Assembly: GCF_017355955.1 (NCBI RefSeq)
Contig: NZ_JAFFID010000001.1
Coordinates: forward strand, 1,488,001-1,552,000
Direction of reading: 5' to 3'
Source: Sabulibacter ruber
GTDB taxonomy: Bacteria > Bacteroidota > Bacteroidia > Cytophagales > Hymenobacteraceae
DNA: 64,000 nt
A program made the translations under genes and the position numbers. Below, piece after piece: positions 42,212 through 50,848 of the stretch. Under the pieces are notes generated by a model. The model did not search any database. It had not been told where the DNA came from and saw only the letters and a list, made by a program, of their open reading frames with translations. Numbering within the stretch: the first letter of the stretch is position 1; each line of letters starts with the position of its first letter.

Positions 42212-44530
42212 TTATAAGGCATTCAACTCTCCCATGGTGAATGCTTTCTGCCTGCCCTTGTACGCTTTGCGTGCCTGCTCCACCTCTGCTGCCTCTATTT
42301 TACCAGCATTGTTGTTCCAGGACTTCCGGATAAAGCTTAGCAGTTCGGCAATGTCTTTATCAGACAGAGCCTTGTTGTGACCAATGCCTGGCATCTCGCC
42401 AATAATGTCGGGGGTCTGATACAACATTCCATTTACTTTGACAGGGCCGGTCATGCCATACAGGACAATGGGTATCAACTTGCTTTTGCTGCCGGTTACC
42501 CAGTTTGAATTATTCAGCGGCGGCGCCAGACGTTTCACGCCATTCCCATCTGCCCCGTGGCAAGACTGGCAGGTGGAGGCGTACAGCTTGGCGCCAACAG
42601 GAAATTCTTTTGCCACTCCTTCAGGATTTTTGCTGCGCTTTACTTTACGCATATCCTCCAGCACTTCTCCCAGCCGCACGTGTAGCACAGAACTTGTATC
42701 CTTGGCAGCCATGGTTTTGTGATAGAACACCTCTTCCCTGCCCTGCATACTGCTGATGGCGGCATCTGCCACATATTTGTTCCCAGGATACCGCTTTACA
42801 ACCGTCTGCACCAGTCGGTCGGCAGCAGGCTTATCAAACTGACGGATACTGGGTGCCAGAAATGCCACATATGTGGCCGCCAGCGAGTCATGTTGTGCTA
42901 CCAGTTGCCCAAGCACCTGCACAAACGTGGTGTAATTCTTGGCCGTCATAACAGAAGGCAAAACACTCAGGGCCTGCATCCGGATGGTCCATTGTGGCTG
43001 TTTGAGCAAGGGCAATACGTCTTCGGGCCGCAAGGCATTCATGCCTTCCAAGGCCCACAGCGCATGTGCAGCCGCTACCGGTTGCTCCCTCTGTTTCAGG
43101 AGCTGGCGTAGGGCCGAGATAGCCTGCGGATACTTTTTATCAACCAGCAGTTGCTGTGCCTTGTCACGCACCCATCCGTTTGTATGCTGTAGCAGCTTCA
43201 CAAGTTGTGATGGCTCCTGCGGCACAACCACCGGTTTAACTTCCTTTTTTGCTGGAACTATCCTGTAAATGCGCCCACAGGTGATGGGCTGCTCCAGTTG
43301 CCGTTGGGCTATCTCTTTCGCCAGGTAATCGGTTAAGTAGAATTTATGCTGTATCACGCCTCGGTACATATCCAGCACATACAATCCACCATCGGGACCA
43401 TCGTACAGGTTGACGGGCCGGAAACGCTCATCTGTGCTTGCCAGGAACTCCCGTCCTTCGTAAGCCTGTGCGCCCTGCACCAGGTAGCCCTTTTCGGTTA
43501 GGATGTTGCGCTTGATCAGGTTGGCCGCCGGTTCCGCTACAAAAGCGTTTTGGGAGTACTTTTCTCCAAACAACCCACCCCGGTAAATAACCGGTCCGCA
43601 GGCCGCTGTGAAGTTTACCAGGCGCAGGTTTTTGTCTAGAACACCTTCCTGATAGCCCCGGTTTACCCCCGTAGTAGCCCTGGCCGGATATACCCTGTTG
43701 TTGCCTACCAGGTCCACATCAAAGCCTGCCACAGTCTGTTGGTTCGCGTTAGCGGCGCCCATGCCCGGGGCGAAATAATCGCCTAACAGGTTTTGGGAGT
43801 TGTTGTTGTAATAAAGCCTGCCATGATTGTCCTGGGCAATGCCCCACTGTCCCCTGAAATGCGTTTTTTCAATAAGCCACTTGTCTCCTTTTTTACGGTA
43901 GCGCTTGGTGAATTTAGCGCTGTAAATCCAGTTATCCATGGCGCGCAGCAGTCCGTTTGGCTCATGCTCCACATTGCCGCCCTGGGTATAGCTATTATCT
44001 ACCAGGGTCCTTTTGCCCGGCTTGTCCTGCTTTCTTTCATAGTACCACAGGTTGGGCGGCATGGCCACCAACAAGCCATCCTCTACCAGGCAGAGCGCCC
44101 GTGGCAACACAAGGGAGCCCAGGAACACTTTGCGGTCGTCAAATGTACCATCCCCATTCTTGTCTTCCAGAATGACAATTTTACCCGTGGGCAGTTCTTC
44201 GCCGGTGCCTGCCGTATCGGGCATGTAGTTCTGCATTTCTGCTACCCACATGCGGCCTTTCTCATCGAAGGTCATGGCTACAGGCGAATTGATTAGGGGC
44301 TCTGCTGCCACCAGCTCCACCCTAAACCCTTCCTCAACCTGCATCTTCTTCAGCGATTCCTCCGGAGACAAAACAGGCGAGGAAGCGTACATCTCCCTTA
44401 TTTTAACCGAGTCTGTTTCAACCTTCTCTCCTTCTTCCTGCGCAACCTTGGTATTACTGTTCGGCTGACAAGCCAGCAGCATCCCTGCACAGGTGAAGGC
44501 CAACAGGGCATTATAATAAAAGCTTTTCAT
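42212..44530 (-). CDS. PVC-type heme-binding CxxCH lipoprotein (dehydrogenase-like)
   Basis: A 772-residue lipoprotein (signal with LLAFTCAGMLLAC). Domain order: an N-terminal membrane-bound-dehydrogenase/beta-propeller domain (about 55-420, GFRVELVAAEPLINSPVAMTF, NGLLRAMDNWIYSAKF), HEAT-like helical repeats (about 440-620), and a C-terminal cytochrome c domain with the heme motif CQSCHGADGNG near 655 and a later Met ligand candidate (GEMPGIGH). It probably accepts electrons during sugar oxidation. Last gene of the six-gene exported set. The gap before it holds a 21-bp hairpin. Confidence 0.9.
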   Translation of the reverse strand: MKSFYYNALLAFTCAGMLLACQPNSNTKVAQEEGEKVETDSVKIREMYASSPVLSPEESLKKMQVEEGFRVELVAAEPLINSPVAMTFDEKGRMWVAEMQNYMPDTAGTGEELPTGKIVILEDKNGDGTFDDRKVFLGSLVLPRALCLVEDGLLVAMPPNLWYYERKQDKPGKRTLVDNSYTQGGNVEHEPNGLLRAMDNWIYSAKFTKRYRKKGDKWLIEKTHFRGQWGIAQDNHGRLYYNNNSQNLLGDYFAPGMGAANANQQTVAGFDVDLVGNNRVYPARATTGVNRGYQEGVLDKNLRLVNFTAACGPVIYRGGLFGEKYSQNAFVAEPAANLIKRNILTEKGYLVQGAQAYEGREFLASTDERFRPVNLYDGPDGGLYVLDMYRGVIQHKFYLTDYLAKEIAQRQLEQPITCGRIYRIVPAKKEVKPVVVPQEPSQLVKLLQHTNGWVRDKAQQLLVDKKYPQAISALRQLLKQREQPVAAAHALWALEGMNALRPEDVLPLLKQPQWTIRMQALSVLPSVMTAKNYTTFVQVLGQLVAQHDSLAATYVAFLAPSIRQFDKPAADRLVQTVVKRYPGNKYVADAAISSMQGREEVFYHKTMAAKDTSSVLHVRLGEVLEDMRKVKRSKNPEGVAKEFPVGAKLYASTCQSCHGADGNGVKRLAPPLNNSNWVTGSKSKLIPIVLYGMTGPVKVNGMLYQTPDIIGEMPGIGHNKALSDKDIAELLSFIRKSWNNNAGKIEAAEVEQARKAYKGRQKAFTMGELNAL

Positions 44531-44553
44531 GCGGTACTGCTACATTCTTAATA

Positions 44554-44604
44554 CAGATGGTGCGATGCCTGCTAAGTTGTACGTAGCAGGCACCGCACCA
44601 TCTG
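44554..44604 (-). terminator. 21-bp intercistronic hairpin upstream of the heme-protein gene
   Basis: Arms 44554-44574 and 44584-44604 pair over 21 positions with a 9-base loop. The one non-Watson-Crick position becomes a G-U pair only in RNA made from the minus strand, the coding direction of the operon. There is no U run after it, so it looks more like a processing or stability element between DUF6807 and the heme protein than a full terminator. Confidence 0.65.
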
Positions 44605-44632
44605 GTTTGAACCACGATAGGGATACTTGGTT

Positions 44633-45700
44633 TTACTTTTTACCGGTGAACTTTTGGTACTGGGCATTTACCTGCTCATCTGTAAGGCTGCTGCCCGATT
44701 GAATGACCACCCGGTGCCGGAAGGTAACTGACTTACCAGCAGGAAGCTTGTAGTTAAGCTCTTCCTTACCATCGCTCATTACTTTTTGCCCAAACGGGTT
44801 TGCAGCAAACAAGCCATACCCGCGGGCGTGCCAGTAGGTGGGAAAGCCTATGTTCTGCGGGTTATCCATCAGCACTACAGATACCGGCTCATTGCCCACA
44901 ACCCCGGTCAGGTTCACCCATTTTCCGCGGGTACCCCATACATCGTCGCCATTTTTGCCTTCACTGCTGCGGTAGTTTCCGGTTACGCCTTCGTTGTTCA
45001 TGACGGGGACAGGTGTTGCTTTGCCGCTGGCATCAGTAAACACCTCTGGTTTGGTAGAAGGATGCTCCAGTTCACGGGCCAGGCGAATGGCTATAACTCC
45101 TTCTTTGTTATCCTTAAACAAAACATCTTCCTTCAGGGCTGTTAAGGTAGTGATTCGGTCAATGATGCGAGTATCACCTTCGCCGCAGAAGACGTACTTA
45201 GTATCTTCTTTGATTAAGGCCGTACCGTCAGGCTTCTGCCATTCTGAGCTTACCTCCAGTTCTGCTTTGGCATCGCCGTTGGTCATTTTGTTTACCCGGG
45301 TATGGCGGATGGTTCCAAAGGGGCCTTTGTGGCTGCCAGTATCATTGGAGTTGTTCCAGAAGTCGTGTCCGTTTACATCGCCAAAGTTAAACCATAGGCC
45401 CACGTGGTGCGGGTGGTCTACCCTTTCGCCCGGTCTGGGGTCCATGGGCCAGCCACGCGTGATAAAGTTTCCCCTGGCGGTGCGAATGGGATACAGCACC
45501 GGCTTTTTCAGGACATCCGGATAGACATACGAAGTAAAAGGCTTGCCTTCTACGGTTACGTCTACCCGTTTCTCCTGCTTGTTTTCTGTGAGTACAAAGC
45601 GCTTTGCCTTGCCCTGCGCACCCACCTGTAGGTTATTGCCCATCAGCAACGCCATGGCCAGCAGAGGTGCTGCAAAGAATTGTATTGGTTTGGTTTTCAT
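44633..45700 (-). CDS. Exported DUF6807 (PmoA-like) protein
   Basis: A 355-residue protein with a signal peptide (MKTKPIQFFAAPLLAMALLMGNNLQVGAQ). The body matches the PmoA/DUF6807 family: PVLYPIRTARGNFITRGWP, GERVDHPHHVGLWFNFGDVNGHDFW and the C-terminal FAANPFGQKVMSDGKEELNYKLPAGKSVTFRHRVV. Conserved His residues (DHPHH) could bind metal or sugar. The family often sits in sugar-catabolic gene sets of Bacteroidota and Planctomycetes; its reaction is not established. Between the Gfo/Idh gene and the heme protein. Confidence 0.87.
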   Translation of the reverse strand: MKTKPIQFFAAPLLAMALLMGNNLQVGAQGKAKRFVLTENKQEKRVDVTVEGKPFTSYVYPDVLKKPVLYPIRTARGNFITRGWPMDPRPGERVDHPHHVGLWFNFGDVNGHDFWNNSNDTGSHKGPFGTIRHTRVNKMTNGDAKAELEVSSEWQKPDGTALIKEDTKYVFCGEGDTRIIDRITTLTALKEDVLFKDNKEGVIAIRLARELEHPSTKPEVFTDASGKATPVPVMNNEGVTGNYRSSEGKNGDDVWGTRGKWVNLTGVVGNEPVSVVLMDNPQNIGFPTYWHARGYGLFAANPFGQKVMSDGKEELNYKLPAGKSVTFRHRVVIQSGSSLTDEQVNAQYQKFTGKK

Positions 45701-45726
45701 GTCTAATCAGTTTTAGAAAATCTACT

Positions 45727-45749
45727 CCGGCTCCTGCCTCAGGAGCCGG
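45727..45749 (-). terminator. 10-bp intercistronic hairpin
   Basis: Perfect stem CCGGCTCCTG / CAGGAGCCGG with a 3-base loop between the Gfo/Idh stop (45777) and the DUF6807 start (45700). No U run follows; likely an RNA stability or partial termination element inside the operon. Confidence 0.5.
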
Positions 45750-45776
45750 TCCTTTGAGGCCTCTTCTAAGATTGAG

Positions 45777-47129
45777 TTAGCTTACAATTACCTCCTGCTT
45801 AGCATCATCAAAGGTGACGCGTTTGCCGGTTTGCATGGCTACGCGGGTCATGATGGTAGCAAGGGAATGGTTATAGCCCGCACGCACAGAGGCATTGGGC
45901 GTTTTACGGCTGCGTACGCATTCCATCCAGTTACGCATGTGCAGCGAGGTCATGGGGTCGCCTCCGGTGTTGGCATCGGTAGATACTTTTTCGGCACGGG
46001 TGGGCAGGGTATAGTTGGCCAGCAGGTTCGCCTTCATTCCCATTTCATTGGCCATGCTCTGGGTCAGGCCGCCTTCTGAGGTCACCTGGTTGGTGTCCAG
46101 GTTCAGCATACCGCCGTTTGAGTAGTACAGCTCTCTCACGCCGCCGGCACTGTTGGTGAACCGGGAAGTATACACTACCTGGAAGCCTTTTTTAGGGTCG
46201 TTTTGAGGCCCATAATCGAAAACTGCCGTCAAAGTATCCGGGTTTTCGCGGCCGTCCTGCCACAAATAGGTACCGCCGTTGGCTACCACACTGCGCGGAT
46301 GCTCCAGGTCGGTGAACCAATGCACGGTATCAATCTGGTGCGACATCCACTGGCCCGGTATACCGGAAGAGTACGGCCAGAACAAACGGTACTCCAGGTA
46401 CTTGCGCGGGTCCCAGGCTACTTTGGGGCGGTTCATCAGGAAGCGGTCCCAGTCGGTGTCTTCCTGCCGGATTTCGTTTACCAGCTTTGGCAAGCGCCAG
46501 CGGCCCGGCTGATTCACGTTCCAGCTCATTTCCACCATTTTAATGTCACCAAACTTGCCAGACCTGATGTATTCATTCGCTGAAATGTAGTTAGGGGCGC
46601 TGCGGCGCTGAGAACCTATCTGTACAATTTTACCGGATTCCTCTACAGCCTTCAGTATCGCACGGGCATCTTCCATTGTTTCGGCCAGCGGCTTCTCAAT
46701 GTAGGCATCCTTGCCGTTACGCACTGCCTCCACTCCCATGAGGGCATGCTGGAAGTCGGCGGTACTGATGATTACGGCATCCAGGTTTTTAGAAGCGTAC
46801 AGCTCATCGTTGTTGCGGTACTTCTTAATCTTACCACCCGACTTCTCTCTGATGAAGGCTTCTGCCTCATCGCGGCGACGGTTCCAAATGTCTGAAACTG
46901 ACACAAACTCGAAGTTCAACTCCTTGGAATGGTTCATGAACGCCGGATATAACGAGTTCTTAAACCTGTTTGAAAAACCTACAATACCTACTTGTACGCG
47001 GTCATTGGCACCTAAAATTCTGCCGTAACTTTTGGCACTTATGCCCATGCCCATTAAAGAAAAGCCTAATGTTCCGAGCGCAGCTTTTTTGATAAAGTCC
47101 CGGCGGGAGTTGTGTTCATTGCATTCCAT
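45777..47129 (-). CDS. Tat-exported Gfo/Idh/MocA-family oxidoreductase
   Basis: NAD(P)-dependent sugar oxidoreductase family, 450 residues from the ATG giving MECNEHNSRRDFIKKAALG; a longer reading start was rejected because the twin-arginine signal SRRDFIKK then starts properly near residue 8. The Rossmann part (about 40-165) shows RVQVGIVGFSNR, ISTADFQHALMGVEA and YIEKPLAETMEDA with the family EKP lysine. The C-terminal domain follows, with IPGQWMSHQIDTVHWFT. Tat export with folded cofactor is usual for such proteins. Together with DUF1080 it points to 3-keto-sugar chemistry. Confidence 0.9.
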   Translation of the reverse strand: MECNEHNSRRDFIKKAALGTLGFSLMGMGISAKSYGRILGANDRVQVGIVGFSNRFKNSLYPAFMNHSKELNFEFVSVSDIWNRRRDEAEAFIREKSGGKIKKYRNNDELYASKNLDAVIISTADFQHALMGVEAVRNGKDAYIEKPLAETMEDARAILKAVEESGKIVQIGSQRRSAPNYISANEYIRSGKFGDIKMVEMSWNVNQPGRWRLPKLVNEIRQEDTDWDRFLMNRPKVAWDPRKYLEYRLFWPYSSGIPGQWMSHQIDTVHWFTDLEHPRSVVANGGTYLWQDGRENPDTLTAVFDYGPQNDPKKGFQVVYTSRFTNSAGGVRELYYSNGGMLNLDTNQVTSEGGLTQSMANEMGMKANLLANYTLPTRAEKVSTDANTGGDPMTSLHMRNWMECVRSRKTPNASVRAGYNHSLATIMTRVAMQTGKRVTFDDAKQEVIVS

Positions 47130-47205
47130 AGGTATTGCTGATTTAGGTTTTGAGTTTACACGTTCTTCAGGATGAAAGAGCACCTTTATCTAGTGCTATT
47201 GCTGA

Positions 47206-47676
47206 TTAATACTCGTTGTTTATTTCCAGCCAGTAACCGTCTGGGTCCTGGATGTAAATCTGCTTCACGCCATCGGCCCGCACATTTATCTTATCGGGCA
47301 CACCCTTTGAGTTGTAGTACCTGATGTTGTGTTGGCGGATGCGCTCCATAAAGGCATCAAGAGAGGGCACGCTGAAACAAAAATGGCGGGTGATGTCCTG
47401 ATAAATCTCTTTGGGTGCGCCCTGTATCAGGTGCAGCTGGTAGGGGTCGCCTATGCTGAACCAATCGTGCAGGCCGTCTTTAAAAGGCTCTGGTATTTTT
47501 TTGAACTGCATCACCTGCTCGTAGAAAGCAGAACTCTTTTTCAGGTCATGCACGTGCAATGCAAGGTGGTTGAATCTGATGGCGGGTTTGTCTATAGCAG
47601 CAGTGGTTTGTGCCTGCGCAGGAGTTAGTTGGGTCATGAATAGGGCAATAAATACGAACTTGAGAAGTAGTTTCAT
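47206..47676 (-). CDS. Exported VOC (glyoxalase-like) protein
   Basis: A 156-residue single VOC module with a signal peptide (MKLLLKFVFIALFMTQLTPAQAQ), unusual for this mostly cytoplasmic superfamily. Metal-ligand candidates are the His in RFNHLALHVHDL, the His in RHFCFSV and the Glu in DPDGYWLEINNEY. It lies between the DUF1080 and Gfo/Idh genes on the same strand. It may isomerise or split an oxidised sugar (inference). Confidence 0.88.
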   Translation of the reverse strand: MKLLLKFVFIALFMTQLTPAQAQTTAAIDKPAIRFNHLALHVHDLKKSSAFYEQVMQFKKIPEPFKDGLHDWFSIGDPYQLHLIQGAPKEIYQDITRHFCFSVPSLDAFMERIRQHNIRYYNSKGVPDKINVRADGVKQIYIQDPDGYWLEINNEY

Positions 47677-47732
47677 GTGGCAGATGGTTAGCTTCCTGTC
47701 AGGGAAGCCCTATTCTGAAGTTCTGTTTTGTT

Positions 47733-48533
47733 TTACTTCGTATTCAGATTCAGGAGTTTGATGTTGCGGTACCGCACCTCGTCGCCGTGGTCCTGGAGCA
47801 GGATGTGGCCTTGCGGCGCTTCCCCAAATGCCTCAAATTTCTGGTACTTGCTGGCTGCCACCAAATCTCTGAACGCCTGGCTACCCCGCTCATACTCTAC
47901 TACCTTTACCCCATTCAGCCAATGCTCCACGTGTTTGTTTTTGGAAACAATGCGCACTTTGTTCCACTCGCCAATGGGCATTACTTTCTTATTTCGGGCA
48001 GTAATCAGGTCGTAGAGCGAGCCAATGGTGCGGTTGCCGTCTTTTCCCATTTTAGCATCGGGGTGCAGTTCGTCGTCCAGAATCTGGAACTCCAAACCAA
48101 TGGCTGAGCCCGGGCTTTTAGGCAAGCGCTCTGTTACAAAGTACTTGACACCGCTGTTGGCGCCCGGAGTTAATTTTGCCTCCAGGGTCAGTTCAAAGTT
48201 GTCGTATTGCTGTTCTGTGATGATGTCGCCCCCGTTTCTGGACTCACCGCCCCCCGATTTGAGCACGACCAGTTCGCCGTTTTCTATCTTCCAGCCTTGC
48301 TCGGGGAATGCATCTTTGTAGGCCCCCCGCCAGCCTTTGGTTGTCTTGCCGTCAAAGAGCAATTTCCAGCCTTCTTTTTTCTCCTTTTCGGTCAGGGTGT
48401 TATGGCTTTCAGGCGCTGTAATTCCTTCAGCAGTAGACGTTGCACTTGCTGTCATCTGCTGCTGGCTATTGCAGGCTACTACCGTTCCAAGTGCCATAGC
48501 GCCCATTACTATGTTTATTCTTAAGTTTTTCAT
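47733..48533 (-). CDS. DUF1080 lipoprotein (3-keto-disaccharide hydrolase family)
   Basis: A 266-residue lipoprotein (lipobox GTVVAC, Cys about 21). From about residue 50 it is a concanavalin-like jelly roll of the DUF1080 family: GWKLLFDGKTTKGWRGAYKD, DIITEQQYDNFELTLEAKLTPGANSGVKYFV and HVEHWLNGVKVVEYERG. Characterised members of the family cleave 3-keto-glycosides (established knowledge). It follows the isomerase gene by 24 bases. Its start codon region overlaps a degenerate 36-nt palindrome. Confidence 0.9.
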   Translation of the reverse strand: MKNLRINIVMGAMALGTVVACNSQQQMTASATSTAEGITAPESHNTLTEKEKKEGWKLLFDGKTTKGWRGAYKDAFPEQGWKIENGELVVLKSGGGESRNGGDIITEQQYDNFELTLEAKLTPGANSGVKYFVTERLPKSPGSAIGLEFQILDDELHPDAKMGKDGNRTIGSLYDLITARNKKVMPIGEWNKVRIVSKNKHVEHWLNGVKVVEYERGSQAFRDLVAASKYQKFEAFGEAPQGHILLQDHGDEVRYRNIKLLNLNTK

Positions 48534-48563
48534 TTTTGGCCTGTTTTTCAGAAATCGTTAAAC
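48532..48563. repeat. Degenerate 36-nt palindrome, copy P17
   Basis: Left half TTTTTGGCCTGTTTTTCAG is well kept, right half is degenerate (GTTAAAC). It spans the stop of the isomerase gene and touches the start codon of the DUF1080 gene. The only family member in the 38.3-52.4 kb region. Confidence 0.45.
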
Positions 48564-49472
48564 TTTTACTCCTTTGGACCTCAGGTACGCATGGCTGATT
48601 TTAGCACACTCCAGCGGTGTTTTGTCCTTCTCAGGCACCGCATCTAACTCGATTATTCCCCAGCCTTTGAATTTGATTTCCTGAAGGGCCGCCAGCACAT
48701 TTGGCAGGTTTACTTCTCCTTGCCCAAGCTCCACAAATTTGTACGCTTTGGGTCCTGCTTCCGGGGTCTGCCGCACGTCTTTCAGGTGCAAGGCCTTTAT
48801 CCTGCTTTTATATTGTTTGATGGCCGCTTCCGGACTTCCTCCCCCCTGTTGGTAGTGCGCTATATCCAGCAGCAGGTTCACATATTTATCATCACAACTA
48901 TCCATGATAACCGCTATCTCTTGGGGTGTTTCCCCTAGCTGGTGCATGTGGTTATGGTAGACCGTCTGCACCCCCAAGTCGAGCGTACGTTTGCCTATTT
49001 CGTTCAGCAGGCGGCCATAACTTTTCAGGTCGGTAGTGCTGGGGGCACCTTCTTTGGGACGTGAGGAATTGGTCACCTGCAGCATCTGTCCACCTAGTTT
49101 CTTCACGAAGGCAGCGTTCTCCAAATGCTGCTCAATGACAGCTTTGTCGTTGCCCGTGTTGATGTTGGCATTCCCACTGGAGAACATGCACAGTTCCAGT
49201 TTATGGGTTTTGAGAAGATCCAGCAGGACTTCAGGTTTATTCCCATATTCTTTAAAGGTGTTCGCGCGTAACTGTATGCCTTTAAAGCCCAGAGAGGAGA
49301 TATCTTTGATGGCCTGTACATCGTTTCCGCCCCAGGTAATAGAGGCGTACCCTACTTTCATACCCGGCACCGAAGCGGCTCCGGCACTGCCTATAAAGGA
49401 CAAAGCCGGAAGTGCCAGTGCTGCCACTCCTGCTTTTACAATAAACTCCCTGCGCGAAATTTCTGATGCCAT
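48558..49472 (-). CDS. Tat-exported sugar phosphate isomerase/epimerase-like protein
   Basis: AP-endonuclease-2-like TIM barrel of the xylose isomerase-like group, 304 residues. The N-terminus MASEISRREFIVKAGVAALALPALS is a twin-arginine signal. Metal-site features of the family are visible: VYHNHMHQLGETPQEIA, LLLDIAHYQQGG, ALHLKDVRQ and WGIIELDAVPEKDKTP (Glu/Asp/His ligands). First gene of the six-gene leftward set and 24 bases before DUF1080. Homologues act on keto-sugars. Confidence 0.9.
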   Translation of the reverse strand: MASEISRREFIVKAGVAALALPALSFIGSAGAASVPGMKVGYASITWGGNDVQAIKDISSLGFKGIQLRANTFKEYGNKPEVLLDLLKTHKLELCMFSSGNANINTGNDKAVIEQHLENAAFVKKLGGQMLQVTNSSRPKEGAPSTTDLKSYGRLLNEIGKRTLDLGVQTVYHNHMHQLGETPQEIAVIMDSCDDKYVNLLLDIAHYQQGGGSPEAAIKQYKSRIKALHLKDVRQTPEAGPKAYKFVELGQGEVNLPNVLAALQEIKFKGWGIIELDAVPEKDKTPLECAKISHAYLRSKGVKV

Positions 49473-49572
49473 AAAATGTAAAGGGAATAGTTACTTGAAC
49501 GAACTAAGAAAAGCGGTTACAACTACAGACTGCAGTTATGCCCTTGAATATAGCAAAACAACGGGAACCACC

Positions 49573-49677
49573 AATGAACGACGGGCTTTCATGTACCTGG
49601 ACATCATCTCCTGCTAAGAGAGCAATATTGAGTTTGTACCGGCACTGGAAATTATGCGCCGAAAACCACAAGGTTAA
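49573..49677 (+). pseudogene. Broken 3-prime fragment of the TPR-like gene
   Basis: Translates as ERRAFMYLDIISC, stop, ESNIEFVPALEIMRRKPQG, stop, matching the last 34 codons of the 36625-38172 protein (ERRPFMYLDIISW, LESKIENVPVQEIMKRK). The Trp-Leu pair is replaced by Cys-stop. Upstream bases 49473-49572 do not resemble the parent gene. Confidence 0.8.
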
Positions 49678-49753
49678 AGTAGAGTATATTAATTCAACCT
49701 ACCCTTGCTACAGGTTGCCGCAATGTTCATTTTCAGGAAAACTTCTGGACCAG

Positions 49754-50470
49754 ATGAAGCATTCTATCCACCTATGCCTTTTCCCCCTGTTAATAGCACT
49801 GATTTCAGGTTGTGGCTTACTTAGAAAGTCTGCTAAAGACGAATTTGTAGATGGGTATTATCGGCAGAGGTTTACCGGTAAAAAGCAACTTGTTTACGTG
49901 AACGTAGATGAGAATAAGGTTTTGGTTTACCCGGTACATTCCAAAGAAACCAGCCCTGAGCCAGACACCGCGAACGTTCTTGCATTTTACTCTGAAGAAA
50001 ACCACTCCAAAGCTTTACCGGTGTCTATCTTCAGTAAAAAGAGCCTTGATCTCGATTTTCTTACTACTCCCTTGAAATACCGCTTTCCTACTGCCGGTAT
50101 TCCCAGGCAACTGAACTCTAATCTGAATGGCTCCATCTATGTAGGAATGCGCACAGACCGGTATGTCTTGCACTACCATTCCACCCCTTTAAGAAAAGCA
50201 GAAAGGAGCATTACCCACCTGGGTTTTTCAGCGGGTCTTTTCAGTGGACTTGGAAATACCGCCATCAATCCTACTACTACACAAGATCAGGTTAACCAGG
50301 AATATGACGGCATTATCTGGTCTAAAGGTATAGCAGGTATTGTAGCCATTAATAACTTCACTGCGGGGCTAGCTCTTGGCTTTGATAATCTTCTGGATAC
50401 CAACCGCAGGTATTGGGCCTACCAGTACAAGCCTTGGATAGGGCTTTCTTTTGGCCTGAACCTTAATTGA
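49754..50470 (+). CDS. Lipoprotein of unknown function
   Basis: A 238-residue lipoprotein (MKHSIHLCLFPLLIALISGCGLL). The start is set before the signal peptide; the frame is open for 72 more codons upstream, but that includes the pseudogene region. The mature part has beta-rich, aromatic segments near the end (ITHLGFSAGLFSGLGNTAINP, WAYQYKPWIGLSFGLNLN), which look like outer-membrane beta strands. No family recognised. Followed by a 378-base gap (50471-50848) with a weak hairpin (AGCCTTT/AAAGGCT, 50486-50510) and nothing else visible. Confidence 0.7.
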   Translation: MKHSIHLCLFPLLIALISGCGLLRKSAKDEFVDGYYRQRFTGKKQLVYVNVDENKVLVYPVHSKETSPEPDTANVLAFYSEENHSKALPVSIFSKKSLDLDFLTTPLKYRFPTAGIPRQLNSNLNGSIYVGMRTDRYVLHYHSTPLRKAERSITHLGFSAGLFSGLGNTAINPTTTQDQVNQEYDGIIWSKGIAGIVAINNFTAGLALGFDNLLDTNRRYWAYQYKPWIGLSFGLNLN

Positions 50471-50848
50471 TTCTCCTTCACCAAAAGCCTTTACTTTGTT
50501 TTCAAAGGCTGAAAGAGTTATTTGTCTTCATAACTTGCTCAAATTGAAGTTCAAAGCTGCTGCTGCCTGCTAGTAGGAACCTATCCTGTTATCTCTCCTC
50601 TACCTCTTGCTGTATGCAACAAAATATTAGTACAGGTAAAACGCTGTTGCTTAAGACCTCTTCTTTGATTTTGCCAGGAGCCTGCCTACCAGGCACTATG
50701 GTAAGCAGAAGAACTTCTGTTCATCCCTGAAAGCTCTACTTCTCTCTAACTGAAGGAAAATTGCAGCGAAAATTTCGTTGCCCATGTAAAATCCGGTGGT
50801 AATTCCAGGTCGTAGGTTCTGTCATTCAACCACATAAACCTATGAAAT

